Assembly: GCA_022786605.1 (NCBI GenBank)
Contig: JALFWW010000003.1
Location: forward strand, 1 to 64,000
DNA length: 64,000 nt
From: Clostridia bacterium
Lineage (GTDB): Bacteria > Bacillota > Clostridia > Lachnospirales > Anaerotignaceae
Direction: 5' to 3'
The notes beneath the pieces were generated by a model. The model was not told where the DNA came from and did no database searches. It worked only from the letters and a program-made list of their open reading frames with translations. Shown here in pieces: positions 1 through 8,729 of the stretch; positions within the stretch are counted from its first letter, which is position 1; each line of letters starts with the position of its first letter. A program made the position numbers and the translations under genes.

Positions 1-1477
<1,477 letters not shown>

Positions 1478-1829
1478 ATTTACAAACGGCATCGTCGGTT
1501 GGAAATTTTATAAGTGAGTTTTCGTAGAAAAGTCACGCATAAAGCCCAGCGACTTGCACACTTTGAGTTGACCTAGCCAGTTAATCTGGCTATCCTCCGG
1601 TTTTTTCGAAACCGGCAAACTCTTGTCATTATTTTTGTCAGATGTCGTCTTTTTCGCTTTGCGAAAAACCGTTCGCTTCTCACCATTTTGCTCCCTCTGA
1701 CACTTTGCAGTGTTAGGTCGGTCGCTCCATAAACGGTTCGAAACTCACTGACCGAATTGACTATGGGTTGTAAGTTTCATTCACTATTCTATTTTCAAAG
1801 TTCACAGCGCATTTCACAGCGCAGGATTT
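1478..1829 (-). other. rRNA leader with boxA-like site and three strong hairpins
   Basis: About 350 nt of transcribed leader lie between the rRNA promoter and 16S. On the minus strand a boxA-like GTGAACTTTGAAAAT sits at 1791-1805, some 20 nt into the transcript, where rRNA antitermination sites of Firmicutes are expected. Inverted repeats follow: TTTTTCGC/GCGAAAAA at 1650-1668, CCGGTTT/AAACCGG at 1597-1615 and TAGCCAG/CTGGCTA at 1574-1592. A direct repeat TTCACAGCGC occurs at 1801 and 1813. Leader folding and processing sites are inferred. No protein gene is seen here. Confidence 0.7.
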
Positions 1830-1858
1830 ATTCTAGCAAAGGTTATCCATATTGTCAA
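1830..1858 (-). promoter_or_regulatory. rRNA operon promoter
   Basis: On the minus strand TTGACA (1853-1858) and TAGAAT (1830-1835) are separated by exactly 17 nt and followed by an rRNA leader. This is a near-consensus housekeeping-sigma promoter in the expected place. Predicted start is near 1823. No upstream second promoter was found before the sirtuin gene end. Confidence 0.85.
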
Positions 1859-1915
1859 TACCTTTTTTCATTTTTTTCAGACTTTTTTTCTTTTTTTCCA
1901 AAAACCCTGATTTTA

Positions 1916-2656
1916 TCAGCTTTCTTCCAGCACCACTTTCCGGAAAACTTCACCGATATTTTCCGCAATGACCAGATCCGCCTTTTTATCCATGCTAGTG
2001 GCGGACTTATTGATAAGCACCAGATATTTACCGCGGAAATAATGCAGAAGCCCCGCTGCCGGGTATACATTCAGGCTGGTACCGCCCACAATGAGCATTT
2101 GGGCGTGAGAAATATCATAAACCGCTTCTTCTATGGTCTGTTCGTTCAATCCTTCTTCATAGAGCACCACATCAGGACGCACAATGCCGCCGCATTTGTC
2201 ACAGCGGGTAATGCCCTCGTCTTTGGTCACATAATCCAGATCAAATTCCTTGCCGCACTTCAGACAGTAATTCCGATACAATGTGCCATGAAGTTCCAGC
2301 ACCCGTTTGCTGCCGCCTTTCTGGTGCAGATCGTCGATGTTTTGTGTAACGACAGATTTCAGCTTGCCCATTTCCTCCAGCTTTGCCAATGCTTTATGGC
2401 AGTCATTTGGTTTTGCATCGGGATAGAGCAGATTCTTTTTATAATATTGAAAGAAAATATCGGGATGCGCCTCAAAAAAAGAATGGCTCAATATGATTTC
2501 CGGGCGATAGCCATATTCACTGATGGCTGTAAAAATCCCCTTTTCCCCACGGAAGTCAGGAATGCCGCTTTCCGTAGACACGCCTGCGCCGCCAAAAAAT
2601 ACAATATTGTCACACTCTGCAATCCAGTCTTTCAATTTCTGCAGTTTTTCATCCAT
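1916..2656 (-). CDS. cobB: SIR2-family NAD-dependent protein deacylase
   Basis: 246-residue sirtuin, a full-length bacterial form. It removes acyl groups from protein lysines using NAD+, releasing nicotinamide and O-acyl-ADP-ribose, in the cytoplasm. Visible motifs in order: the NAD-binding GAGVSTESGIPDFRG near residues 23-37, TQNIDDLH near 104, the catalytic His in LELHGT near 121, two CxxC zinc pairs (CLKC, CDKC) near 131-156, and GTSLNVYPAAGL near 193. It has its own promoter (2694-2722) and a GGGGGA ribosome site. It lies alone between the rRNA promoter and the CNNM gene. Acyl preference (acetyl versus succinyl) cannot be stated from reading alone. Confidence 0.93.
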   Translation of the reverse strand: MDEKLQKLKDWIAECDNIVFFGGAGVSTESGIPDFRGEKGIFTAISEYGYRPEIILSHSFFEAHPDIFFQYYKKNLLYPDAKPNDCHKALAKLEEMGKLKSVVTQNIDDLHQKGGSKRVLELHGTLYRNYCLKCGKEFDLDYVTKDEGITRCDKCGGIVRPDVVLYEEGLNEQTIEEAVYDISHAQMLIVGGTSLNVYPAAGLLHYFRGKYLVLINKSATSMDKKADLVIAENIGEVFRKVVLEES

Positions 2657-2693
2657 GAAAAAGTCCCCCTTTCGGTTCTTTGTCTATGTCCCC

Positions 2694-2722
2694 ATTATAC
2701 GCTTTTTCCTCTGTATCTTCAA
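2694..2722 (-). promoter_or_regulatory. Promoter of the sirtuin gene
   Basis: Minus strand TTGAAG (2717-2722), 17-nt spacer and perfect TATAAT (2694-2699). The predicted start is about 30 nt before the ATG at 2656. Confidence 0.75.
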
Positions 2723-2854
2723 TGGAAACGAAAAAAGGCAGCCATTTCTCCTCTGCCCTTCAGACTGTCTCTTTTGCAAAAACAGGAGAGGACTTGAGCA
2801 GTGAAAGAAATCCCAAATGAAACCCATAATCAGAATTCACTGATTACAAAGAAA

Positions 2855-2896
2855 ACAGCACGTTTCGCGGCATTTTCTGCCTATAAAACGTGCTGT
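2855..2896 (-). terminator. Hairpin terminator 3' of the CNNM gene
   Basis: The 11-bp stem ACAGCACGTTT/AAACGTGCTGT encloses a smaller GGCA-type hairpin. It is followed by TTTTC on the minus strand and by TTTTTT on the plus strand, so it could act in both directions. It ends the transporter transcript before the sirtuin promoter. Confidence 0.7.
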
Positions 2897-2943
2897 CGAT
2901 TTTTTCGATACCCTCAGGCAGAGAAAAATCCCTGCCATCCCCT

Positions 2944-4269
2944 TTATTCTGTTTCTGTATTTTCTTCTTTTTTCGGTTTCACAAGGACTGTGGTGCCCAA
3001 AATGCGGTGGTTATCCACATTATGCACCTGAATTTGCATTTCTTCCGTATTTACCAAGAAAGATGCGCCGTCATCAGGCACATGCCCCAGCACACCGCAG
3101 ACATAACCGCCGAATGTTTCATATTCTTCTACAGGCAATGTCACATCCAAAGCTTCTGCCACTTCTTCCAGATCCGCACTGCCGGAAATCTTCCATTCCA
3201 AATCACCAGTCTTTAGAATTTCCACTTCTTCCACTTCTTCTTCCTCTTCGTAGAAATCCCCCACCAACAGCTGTATCAAATCACGCAGGGTGATGATACC
3301 ACTCAAGCCGCCGTACTCATCCAGCAAAATAGCAAAATATTTCCGTTCCTGTTTCATATTCGCCAAAAGCACATCTGCTTTCACCGTTTCCGGCACAAAA
3401 TAAGGCTTATCTACGGCATTTGCCATAACGCTTTCCCGACTTCTGTCTGTCAGACGGAAAAAGTCCTTTGTATCCAGCACACCGATGATATCGTCATCAT
3501 CCTCCCCGCTGATGGGGTAATAGGTAAAGCGGCTGTTCTGAATGGTTTCTTCCCAAACAGTCATATCGTCGTCCAAATCCAGCATCACCACATCCACACG
3601 ATGGGTACATACTTCTTCCACAGATGTATCATCAAACGCAAATACGTTCTGAATCATTTCCACTTCTTCTTCATCAAAGGTTCCCTTTTCGTTGCCTGCT
3701 TCCAGCATCATGCGAATTTCTTCCTCGGAAACTTCTTCGCCGTTGTCGTTGGGGTCAATGCCCACCAGACGCAAAATGCCGTTTGTGGAAACAGTCAGCA
3801 GCCATACCAAAGGGGCGGAAATTTTATAAACCGCCGCCAGCAGACCAGAAAGCCCCAATGCCAAAGATTCGGACTTCTTCATGGCCACACGTTTTGGCAC
3901 CAGTTCCCCGAATACCAGGTTGAAGTACGCCAAAACAACGGTAATCACCAGCAGACACACAGATTTCAGCACGTTTTCTGGAATCCCGATGCCTGTAGCT
4001 GCCAAAGCCGCAGCCAGAGGGCCTGCAAAGCTTTCTGCCGCGAACGCACTGGAGAGCATCCCTGCCAGAGTGATGGCTACCTGAATGGTGGCAAGGAATC
4101 TTGCAGGCTGTTCTGTCAGGTTTACCAGTCGTCCTGCCCGTTTATCTCCGTCCTGTGCCATTTTCTTCAATTTCGTTTCATTTGTGGAAATGACCGCGAT
4201 TTCCGCACTTGCGAATATGGCGTTCAACGCAATCAACACTACTTGTAACAATAAAGGTTCCCAACTCAT
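2944..4269 (-). CDS. CNNM/CorC (HlyC) family transporter with CBS domains
   Basis: Integral membrane protein of about 441 residues. It has an N-terminal DUF21/CNNM transmembrane domain (to about residue 190), then a CBS-domain pair (about 205-330) and a C-terminal CorC/HlyC-type domain with the YETFGGYVCGVLGHVP stretch. The family is linked to Mg2+ export and divalent-cation homeostasis; 'hemolysin' is a legacy name. The track start (4278) leaves only 1 nt after GGAGG. The in-frame ATG three codons later (4269) has 10 nt and is preferred. A 23-codon ORF lies upstream (4378-4449), and a terminator follows at 2855-2896. The transported ion is inferred from the family. Confidence 0.88.
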   Translation of the reverse strand: MSWEPLLLQVVLIALNAIFASAEIAVISTNETKLKKMAQDGDKRAGRLVNLTEQPARFLATIQVAITLAGMLSSAFAAESFAGPLAAALAATGIGIPENVLKSVCLLVITVVLAYFNLVFGELVPKRVAMKKSESLALGLSGLLAAVYKISAPLVWLLTVSTNGILRLVGIDPNDNGEEVSEEEIRMMLEAGNEKGTFDEEEVEMIQNVFAFDDTSVEEVCTHRVDVVMLDLDDDMTVWEETIQNSRFTYYPISGEDDDDIIGVLDTKDFFRLTDRSRESVMANAVDKPYFVPETVKADVLLANMKQERKYFAILLDEYGGLSGIITLRDLIQLLVGDFYEEEEEVEEVEILKTGDLEWKISGSADLEEVAEALDVTLPVEEYETFGGYVCGVLGHVPDDGASFLVNTEEMQIQVHNVDNHRILGTTVLVKPKKEENTETE

Positions 4270-4377
4270 ATCTCTCATTCCTCCGTTTTGATTCTTCCAA
4301 AAATTATCTCGTTCTATACATTCTTACAAACACAAAAAGGCATACTCTACCCCTTCCAATTCCGGGCAGACTACACC

Positions 4378-4449
4378 TCACTCTCTTTTTCTGACATCAA
4401 AACGCTTTGGAATTGTTAAGTTGGCGTCCGTATCGCTGTCCGCGTCCAT
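4378..4449 (-). CDS. Possible 23-residue leader peptide upstream of the CNNM gene
   Basis: A short ORF below the track cutoff encodes MDADSDTDANLTIPKRFDVR plus KRE, then TGA. AAAGGAG lies about 13 nt before the ATG, which is somewhat long. The start is very acidic and the end basic. It ends about 110 nt before the transporter start. It may be a regulatory leader ORF, comparable in idea to leader peptides of Mg2+ transporters, or the remnant of the 5' end of a former CNNM gene. No function can be assigned. Confidence 0.3.
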   Translation of the reverse strand: MDADSDTDANLTIPKRFDVRKRE

Positions 4450-4554
4450 GCTTTTTGTCACACTCCTTTCAAATTAGAACATATCATCTCATATTTCCTT
4501 TTTCCTGTCAATTAACGAACCGTTAAGAAATCAGTCACAAAAAAACAGGAAAGC

Positions 4555-4646
4555 CTTTCGGGGCATCTTCATAAAAAAGCCGGAATCTTTATCATGACAA
4601 AAGATTCCAGCTTTCTGAATTTACAGGATTTTATAATGTTTTCTCT
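4555..4646 (-). repeat. Dispersed structured intergenic element, copy A (truncated)
   Basis: Shares with copies B and C the block CTTTCGGGGCATCTTC followed by the hairpin AAGCCGGAATCTTT...AAAGATTCCAGCTT. The second hairpin arm is missing because the aminotransferase stop codon begins at 4647. It sits directly 3' of that gene and probably serves as its terminator region. The strand given is the sense of the neighbouring transcript. Confidence 0.65.
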
Positions 4647-5828
4647 TTAAGCCTTCAGCCAGCCGTTTTTCTGCAAAAATTCACGGATTTTTTCCATAGC
4701 TGTCTGTAGCTGTTCCATGCTGTAAGCATAAGAAATGCGCACATGTCCTTCGCCGCTTTCGCCGAAAGCATCCCCTGGCACCACTGCAACACCGGCTTCA
4801 TAGAGCAGACGTTCGCAAAATTCCTGGGAAGTCAAGCCTGTCACGGCAATAGAAGGGAATACATAGAATGCCCCTCTGGGTTCAAAGCATGTCAGCCCCA
4901 TATCATTGAGCGCTTTCACCAGATACTGCCGTCTTTCGTCATAAGCCCCACGCATTGCCCCCACATCACTGTCGCAAAGGGCATCATCCCGCAGGGCTTC
5001 CATGGCGCCATACTGGCTCATGGTAGGGGTACACATGATGATATAAGCATGTACCTTATTGATGACTTTCATCAGTTCTTTAGGACCTGCCGCGTAACCC
5101 AGACGCCAGCCTGTCATGGAGAAAGACTTCGCAAAGCCGTTGAGCACCACTGTCCGTTCTTTCATGCCTTCCACAGAAGCGATAGAAACATGATTTTTGC
5201 CGCCGTAAGTCAGTTCCGCGTAAATTTCATCGGAAATCACCAGCAAGTCGTGTTTGATGCAGACAGGCGCGATCCGTTCCAAATCTTCCCGTTCCATGAT
5301 GGCACCCGTAGGGTTATTGGGATACGGCAAAATCAATGCCTTTGTTTTGGGTGTGATAGCCGCTTCCAGTTCTTCCGGCATGAGTTTAAAGTCATTTTCC
5401 GCTTTGGTAGTCACCACCACAGGCACACCATGCTGCAACTGAATAGCAGGTTTATATGCCACATAGGAAGGTTCCACCACCAGCACTTCATCCCCCGGTT
5501 CCAGAACCGTACGCAGTGTTACGTCAATGGCTTCGGACGCACCAATGGTGCAAAGAATCTGGTCTGTGTCATAATCCAGATCAAAACGGCGTTTCAGATA
5601 ATGGGCAATTTCCTCCCGCAGTTTGGGCATGCCCCAGTTGGAGGAATATCTTGTTTTGCCTTCTGCCAGAGAATCCATGGCCGCTTTCCGCACACGTTCC
5701 GGTGTTTTGAAATCCGGTTCCCCAACGCCAAGGGAAATGATGTTGTCCATGGTAGCTACAATATCAAAAAATTTCCGAATACCGGAAGGCGGCAGAACCG
5801 CCACATGTTTTGCTGTAAAATCTCTCAT
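4647..5828 (-). CDS. PLP-dependent class I/II aminotransferase
   Basis: 393-residue fold-type I aminotransferase of the aspartate/aromatic group, resembling Bacillus PatA-like enzymes. It transfers an amino group from an amino acid to a 2-oxo acid with pyridoxal phosphate. Visible features are the glycine-rich GVGEPDF near 34, the PLP-contacting PNNPTGA near 170, SDEIYAELTYG near 200, the Schiff-base lysine in FAKSFSMTGWRLGY near 233-246, and a substrate-carboxylate Arg in the final HVRISYA segment. The start at 5828 has AGAAGG upstream. It lies 23 nt after the AIR-synthase-like gene, so the two are probably cotranscribed. The true amino-acid substrate is unknown. Confidence 0.9.
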   Translation of the reverse strand: MRDFTAKHVAVLPPSGIRKFFDIVATMDNIISLGVGEPDFKTPERVRKAAMDSLAEGKTRYSSNWGMPKLREEIAHYLKRRFDLDYDTDQILCTIGASEAIDVTLRTVLEPGDEVLVVEPSYVAYKPAIQLQHGVPVVVTTKAENDFKLMPEELEAAITPKTKALILPYPNNPTGAIMEREDLERIAPVCIKHDLLVISDEIYAELTYGGKNHVSIASVEGMKERTVVLNGFAKSFSMTGWRLGYAAGPKELMKVINKVHAYIIMCTPTMSQYGAMEALRDDALCDSDVGAMRGAYDERRQYLVKALNDMGLTCFEPRGAFYVFPSIAVTGLTSQEFCERLLYEAGVAVVPGDAFGESGEGHVRISYAYSMEQLQTAMEKIREFLQKNGWLKA

Positions 5829-5851
5829 TTCTACACCTTCTCTTTCGTAAA

Positions 5852-6844
5852 TTATAATTTCACCTGATACAGAGCGTCACTTTTTGGCTGTTCCAGCACT
5901 CTTTCCACGCCCTGTTCCAAAATGGTCTTTCCTCTTTCTGTAATGCGACCAATGACAGCCGCTTCAATGCCCGCAGTCGCCAGTTTTTCCACCAACTCCG
6001 CTCCGTCAAAAGCAGAAATGATCATAGTACCGCTGGAAATAAGAAGCAAAGGTTCAATGCCTGCTTCTTTGCAGACAGCCTTTGTCACTTCTTTGATGGG
6101 GATGTTGTCCGCAAAGACCTGTACGCCTTTTTCAGAACATTCCGCCAGTTCCCAGACTGCCCCCAAAATGCCGCCTTCTGTGGCATCGTGCATAGCAGTT
6201 GCGCCGTGTTCCATGGCAATGCGGCTTTCGGTGCCTACAGACAAATAGCCTTTCATATCTTTGGCTTCTTCCAGCAGTTCTTTGTCCATGCGCTGTGCCA
6301 GAACATCCTCATGTTCATGGGCAATGATGGCTGTCCCTTCCAGACCTGCCCATTTTGTCATGATGACGTCCTGCCCCACTTCCGCGCCGCCAGTGCAGAC
6401 CATTTTCCGATTTCTGGTCTTACCGATGACCGTAGCGGAGATAACGGGTTTTGTAACAGCGTCTGTCACTTCCGTATGACCGCCCAAGACTTCAATGCCT
6501 AGTTCCGCCGCCGCTTTCAGGGTGCCGTGCATAAGTTCCTCCAGCATAGATTCATCGCTTTGGGGCGGCAGAAGCACCGTCATCAAAATCCCCACAGGCT
6601 CTGCCCCTGCGGAAAATACATCGTTACAGTTGATATGCACCGCCAGATAACCGGTATCTTTTGTCGCTCCAGTAATGGGGTCTGTGGAGAATACGCACAG
6701 TTCCTCTTTGGGGTCCATGGCGGAACAATCCTCTCCTGTTTTTGGACGCACCACAATATCATCCCGATGAACCTTACTGTGAGTCACCGGGTCTAAAACG
6801 ATCCGCTCCAGTATCTGCGGCGGAATCTTGCCAATTTCAAACAT
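5852..6844 (-). CDS. AIR synthase-related (HypE/PurM-like) protein
   Basis: 330 residues with the two-domain PurM-like architecture. The N-terminal AIRS domain contains GEDCSAMD near 38 and a glycine-rich LGGHTEVTDAVTKPVIS stretch near 121; the C-terminal AIRS_C domain starts near 160. Family members such as PurM, ThiL, SelD and HypE phosphorylate or dehydrate small molecules with ATP. The HypE C-terminal cysteine (PRIC-type tail) is absent, as the protein ends YQVKL, so hydrogenase maturation is unlikely. GGGAG precedes the ATG at a good distance. The following aminotransferase suggests a shared metabolic job, but the substrate is not known. Confidence 0.82.
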   Translation of the reverse strand: MFEIGKIPPQILERIVLDPVTHSKVHRDDIVVRPKTGEDCSAMDPKEELCVFSTDPITGATKDTGYLAVHINCNDVFSAGAEPVGILMTVLLPPQSDESMLEELMHGTLKAAAELGIEVLGGHTEVTDAVTKPVISATVIGKTRNRKMVCTGGAEVGQDVIMTKWAGLEGTAIIAHEHEDVLAQRMDKELLEEAKDMKGYLSVGTESRIAMEHGATAMHDATEGGILGAVWELAECSEKGVQVFADNIPIKEVTKAVCKEAGIEPLLLISSGTMIISAFDGAELVEKLATAGIEAAVIGRITERGKTILEQGVERVLEQPKSDALYQVKL

Positions 6845-7003
6845 ACTATCTTATCTCCCTTTTCTGCCAAAAAGCCGCCTAAAGCAATCCTTCGCCCCAC
6901 GGCTATGTTTCTTTTTTTCTGTGTACTATTTTACCACAGTCTGCATCACAGGAACAGAAATTTTTCGCTCCCATTTCCGAATCTTCCAAAAACCGAATCA
7001 AAA

Positions 7004-7040
7004 TATAAAAAAGGTGCCTGCAATATCTGCAAACACCTTT
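7004..7040 (-). terminator. Terminator of the VanW gene
   Basis: Minus strand AAAGGTGTTTGCA/TGCAGGCACCTTT stem with G-U pairs, followed by TTTTTTA. It begins only a few bases after the VanW-family stop codon. Confidence 0.85.
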
Positions 7041-7046
7041 CTCTGT

Positions 7047-8540
7047 TTATTGAATACCAAAACCTGGTTGTTCTGTTGATGCCGTATTCTCTTTGGATTC
7101 TTCTTTCTTTTCTTCCGCTTTCTTGGTGCCTACAGTCACCTGATCCGCTGTCGCACGATAAGAAGAAGAACTGAACCATTCCCGGCTCACCTGCTTGCCA
7201 TTTTCATATACGATCTTGTAAACGCTTACCTTTGCGCCAGTTTTCCCTTTAGATGTCACCTTCCGTTCCCCTTCGGGCATGTCAGGGTCTTCTGTGACCA
7301 CTTCCGCAGGCTTGGGTATGGTTTCCTCGTAAACGGTTTCATATTCCACACGATGCCCGCTGCTGTGTACTTCATGACCATAGATATTCATGACCAGATT
7401 GCCGCCGCTGGCATAGGCTTCGATCAATACAGGATATTCTGTATTATTCTTGAACTTCAGGTCTTTATAATTGCCTGCCACCGCCGCGTCACGACCCAAA
7501 GGCACATAGCCTACAGTCATGGAATGGGGATGACGCTCCACGATTTCCAGTTCCGCATCAATGACCGCATTATAAAGTGTCGTTGTTACCTGACATACGC
7601 CGCCGGCAACGTCCTGTTCCACTTTGCCGTTGTTATAAACAGCAGCGTCTTTGTAGCCGCCTTCATAGGTCTGGGGACCCAGTTCCACATTGGCAGAGAA
7701 GGTTTCTCCCGGTGCCAATACCGTGCCGTTGATATAATTACAGCCTACTGCCAGATTGGTATTTCTGTTCTTGTCACTCATGGTATAAGTGGTTTTGAAA
7801 GAGCCGATCAGGTCTGTTACATGACTGTTTGCCTCTGCTGTGATCTTGGGTTCTTCCACTTCCGCCTCAATTTTGGCAGTACCACTCATACGGGTATCTA
7901 AAACAGCTGCCGCATTGGCTTCTGTTTTCGCCTGATCCATGATGCGTCCCGTTTCTTCCGGGGTCACCACAAATTTTCCATTTTTCCGGCTGACGGTACT
8001 GTCTACGGCATGGCGATCAAATTCTCCGGCGATCTCTGTGAGTTTTGCTTTCATTTTTTCTGTATCATAGGAATATTCCAGAGGAATGTCAATGCCGTCT
8101 TTCAGCAGCTGGGCACCAGCCTGGAACCGTTCTTTCTCCGTGCCTTCCCGACCTGTGTTATAAGCCTGTTCCACAGCTTCTTCCAGATGATATCCGGCGC
8201 CAAGTTCTGTAAAAGGCACTTCCCATTTTGTTTCCTCATCAAACTGGAAGGTAAGTACCTGCCCATTGACTTCAGTCACATACTTTTCCTCCAGTGTCGC
8301 CAGTGCTTCTTCTTTGCTCATGCCCTCCAGCGGAATACCATCTACAGTAACACCCTGATAGATACCTTCCGCGGAAAGGAGTTTCAGCACCTGATGTCTG
8401 TGATAGAAATAATATCCCAAACCTCCTGCCGCAGCCACCAGAACAACGACCAATGCCCCGATCATTATTTTCTTTTTCTGTGCCTCATGACGTGCTTCCC
8501 GTCTGTGGCTTCTTACACCCTTTTGCAAATAAACCCCCAA
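7047..8540 (-). CDS. VanW family protein with PG-binding-like and G5-like domains
   Basis: About 497-residue membrane-anchored envelope protein. A basic N-terminus precedes one transmembrane helix (about residues 26-46). Then come an extracytoplasmic YoaR-type putative peptidoglycan-binding region (about 55-215), a VanW domain (about 245-380, with the conserved VGCNYINGTVLAPGETFS and GGVCQVTTTLYNA stretches), and a G5-like domain (about 400-470). Family members occur in cell-wall-associated proteins of Gram-positive bacteria; the biochemical role of VanW is not known and vancomycin resistance should not be inferred. The start is uncertain: the track uses TTG at 8540, and another in-frame TTG four codons on also has a G-rich upstream site. 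It is monocistronic with its own terminator. Confidence 0.85.
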   Translation of the reverse strand: MGVYLQKGVRSHRREARHEAQKKKIMIGALVVVLVAAAGGLGYYFYHRHQVLKLLSAEGIYQGVTVDGIPLEGMSKEEALATLEEKYVTEVNGQVLTFQFDEETKWEVPFTELGAGYHLEEAVEQAYNTGREGTEKERFQAGAQLLKDGIDIPLEYSYDTEKMKAKLTEIAGEFDRHAVDSTVSRKNGKFVVTPEETGRIMDQAKTEANAAAVLDTRMSGTAKIEAEVEEPKITAEANSHVTDLIGSFKTTYTMSDKNRNTNLAVGCNYINGTVLAPGETFSANVELGPQTYEGGYKDAAVYNNGKVEQDVAGGVCQVTTTLYNAVIDAELEIVERHPHSMTVGYVPLGRDAAVAGNYKDLKFKNNTEYPVLIEAYASGGNLVMNIYGHEVHSSGHRVEYETVYEETIPKPAEVVTEDPDMPEGERKVTSKGKTGAKVSVYKIVYENGKQVSREWFSSSSYRATADQVTVGTKKAEEKKEESKENTASTEQPGFGIQ

Positions 8541-8581
8541 CTTTCTATAACAGTTGTTTTCCTTTTTCCGAATGCAGAAAA

Positions 8582-8663
8582 ACGGCTTCGCCTATACAAG
8601 TTTATTGATTTTCAACAGATAGTATGTCAGAAATCAATACTTCTTCTATCATAGCGAAGCCGT
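8582..8663 (-). terminator. Long two-tier hairpin ending the VWA operon
   Basis: Outer stem ACGGCTTCGC (8582-8591) pairs with GCGAAGCCGT (8654-8663). An inner stem TATTGATTT/AAATCAATA lies at 8603-8611 and 8631-8639. On the minus strand the outer stem is followed by TTTTTC. It lies 66 nt after the last VWA gene and works as its likely terminator. On the plus strand it is followed by ATAAAAAAAAC, not a U-tract. Confidence 0.75.
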
Positions 8664-8729
8664 ATAAAAAAAACAATATCAATTATAATAAATTTCCTTA
8701 CATTTTTATTACATAATTGGTACAGAATC

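Noticed and set aside
1757-2797. 346-codon plus-strand ORF
   Set aside because: It is antisense to the sirtuin, has no domain and no ribosome site; its composition is that of a mirrored coding frame.
5852-6844. HypE hydrogenase maturation gene
   Set aside because: The required C-terminal cysteine motif is absent and no hyp neighbours exist; called AIR-synthase-related only.
7047-8540. Vancomycin resistance determinant
   Set aside because: VanW-domain proteins are widespread wall-associated proteins; no vanHAX-type genes are near.
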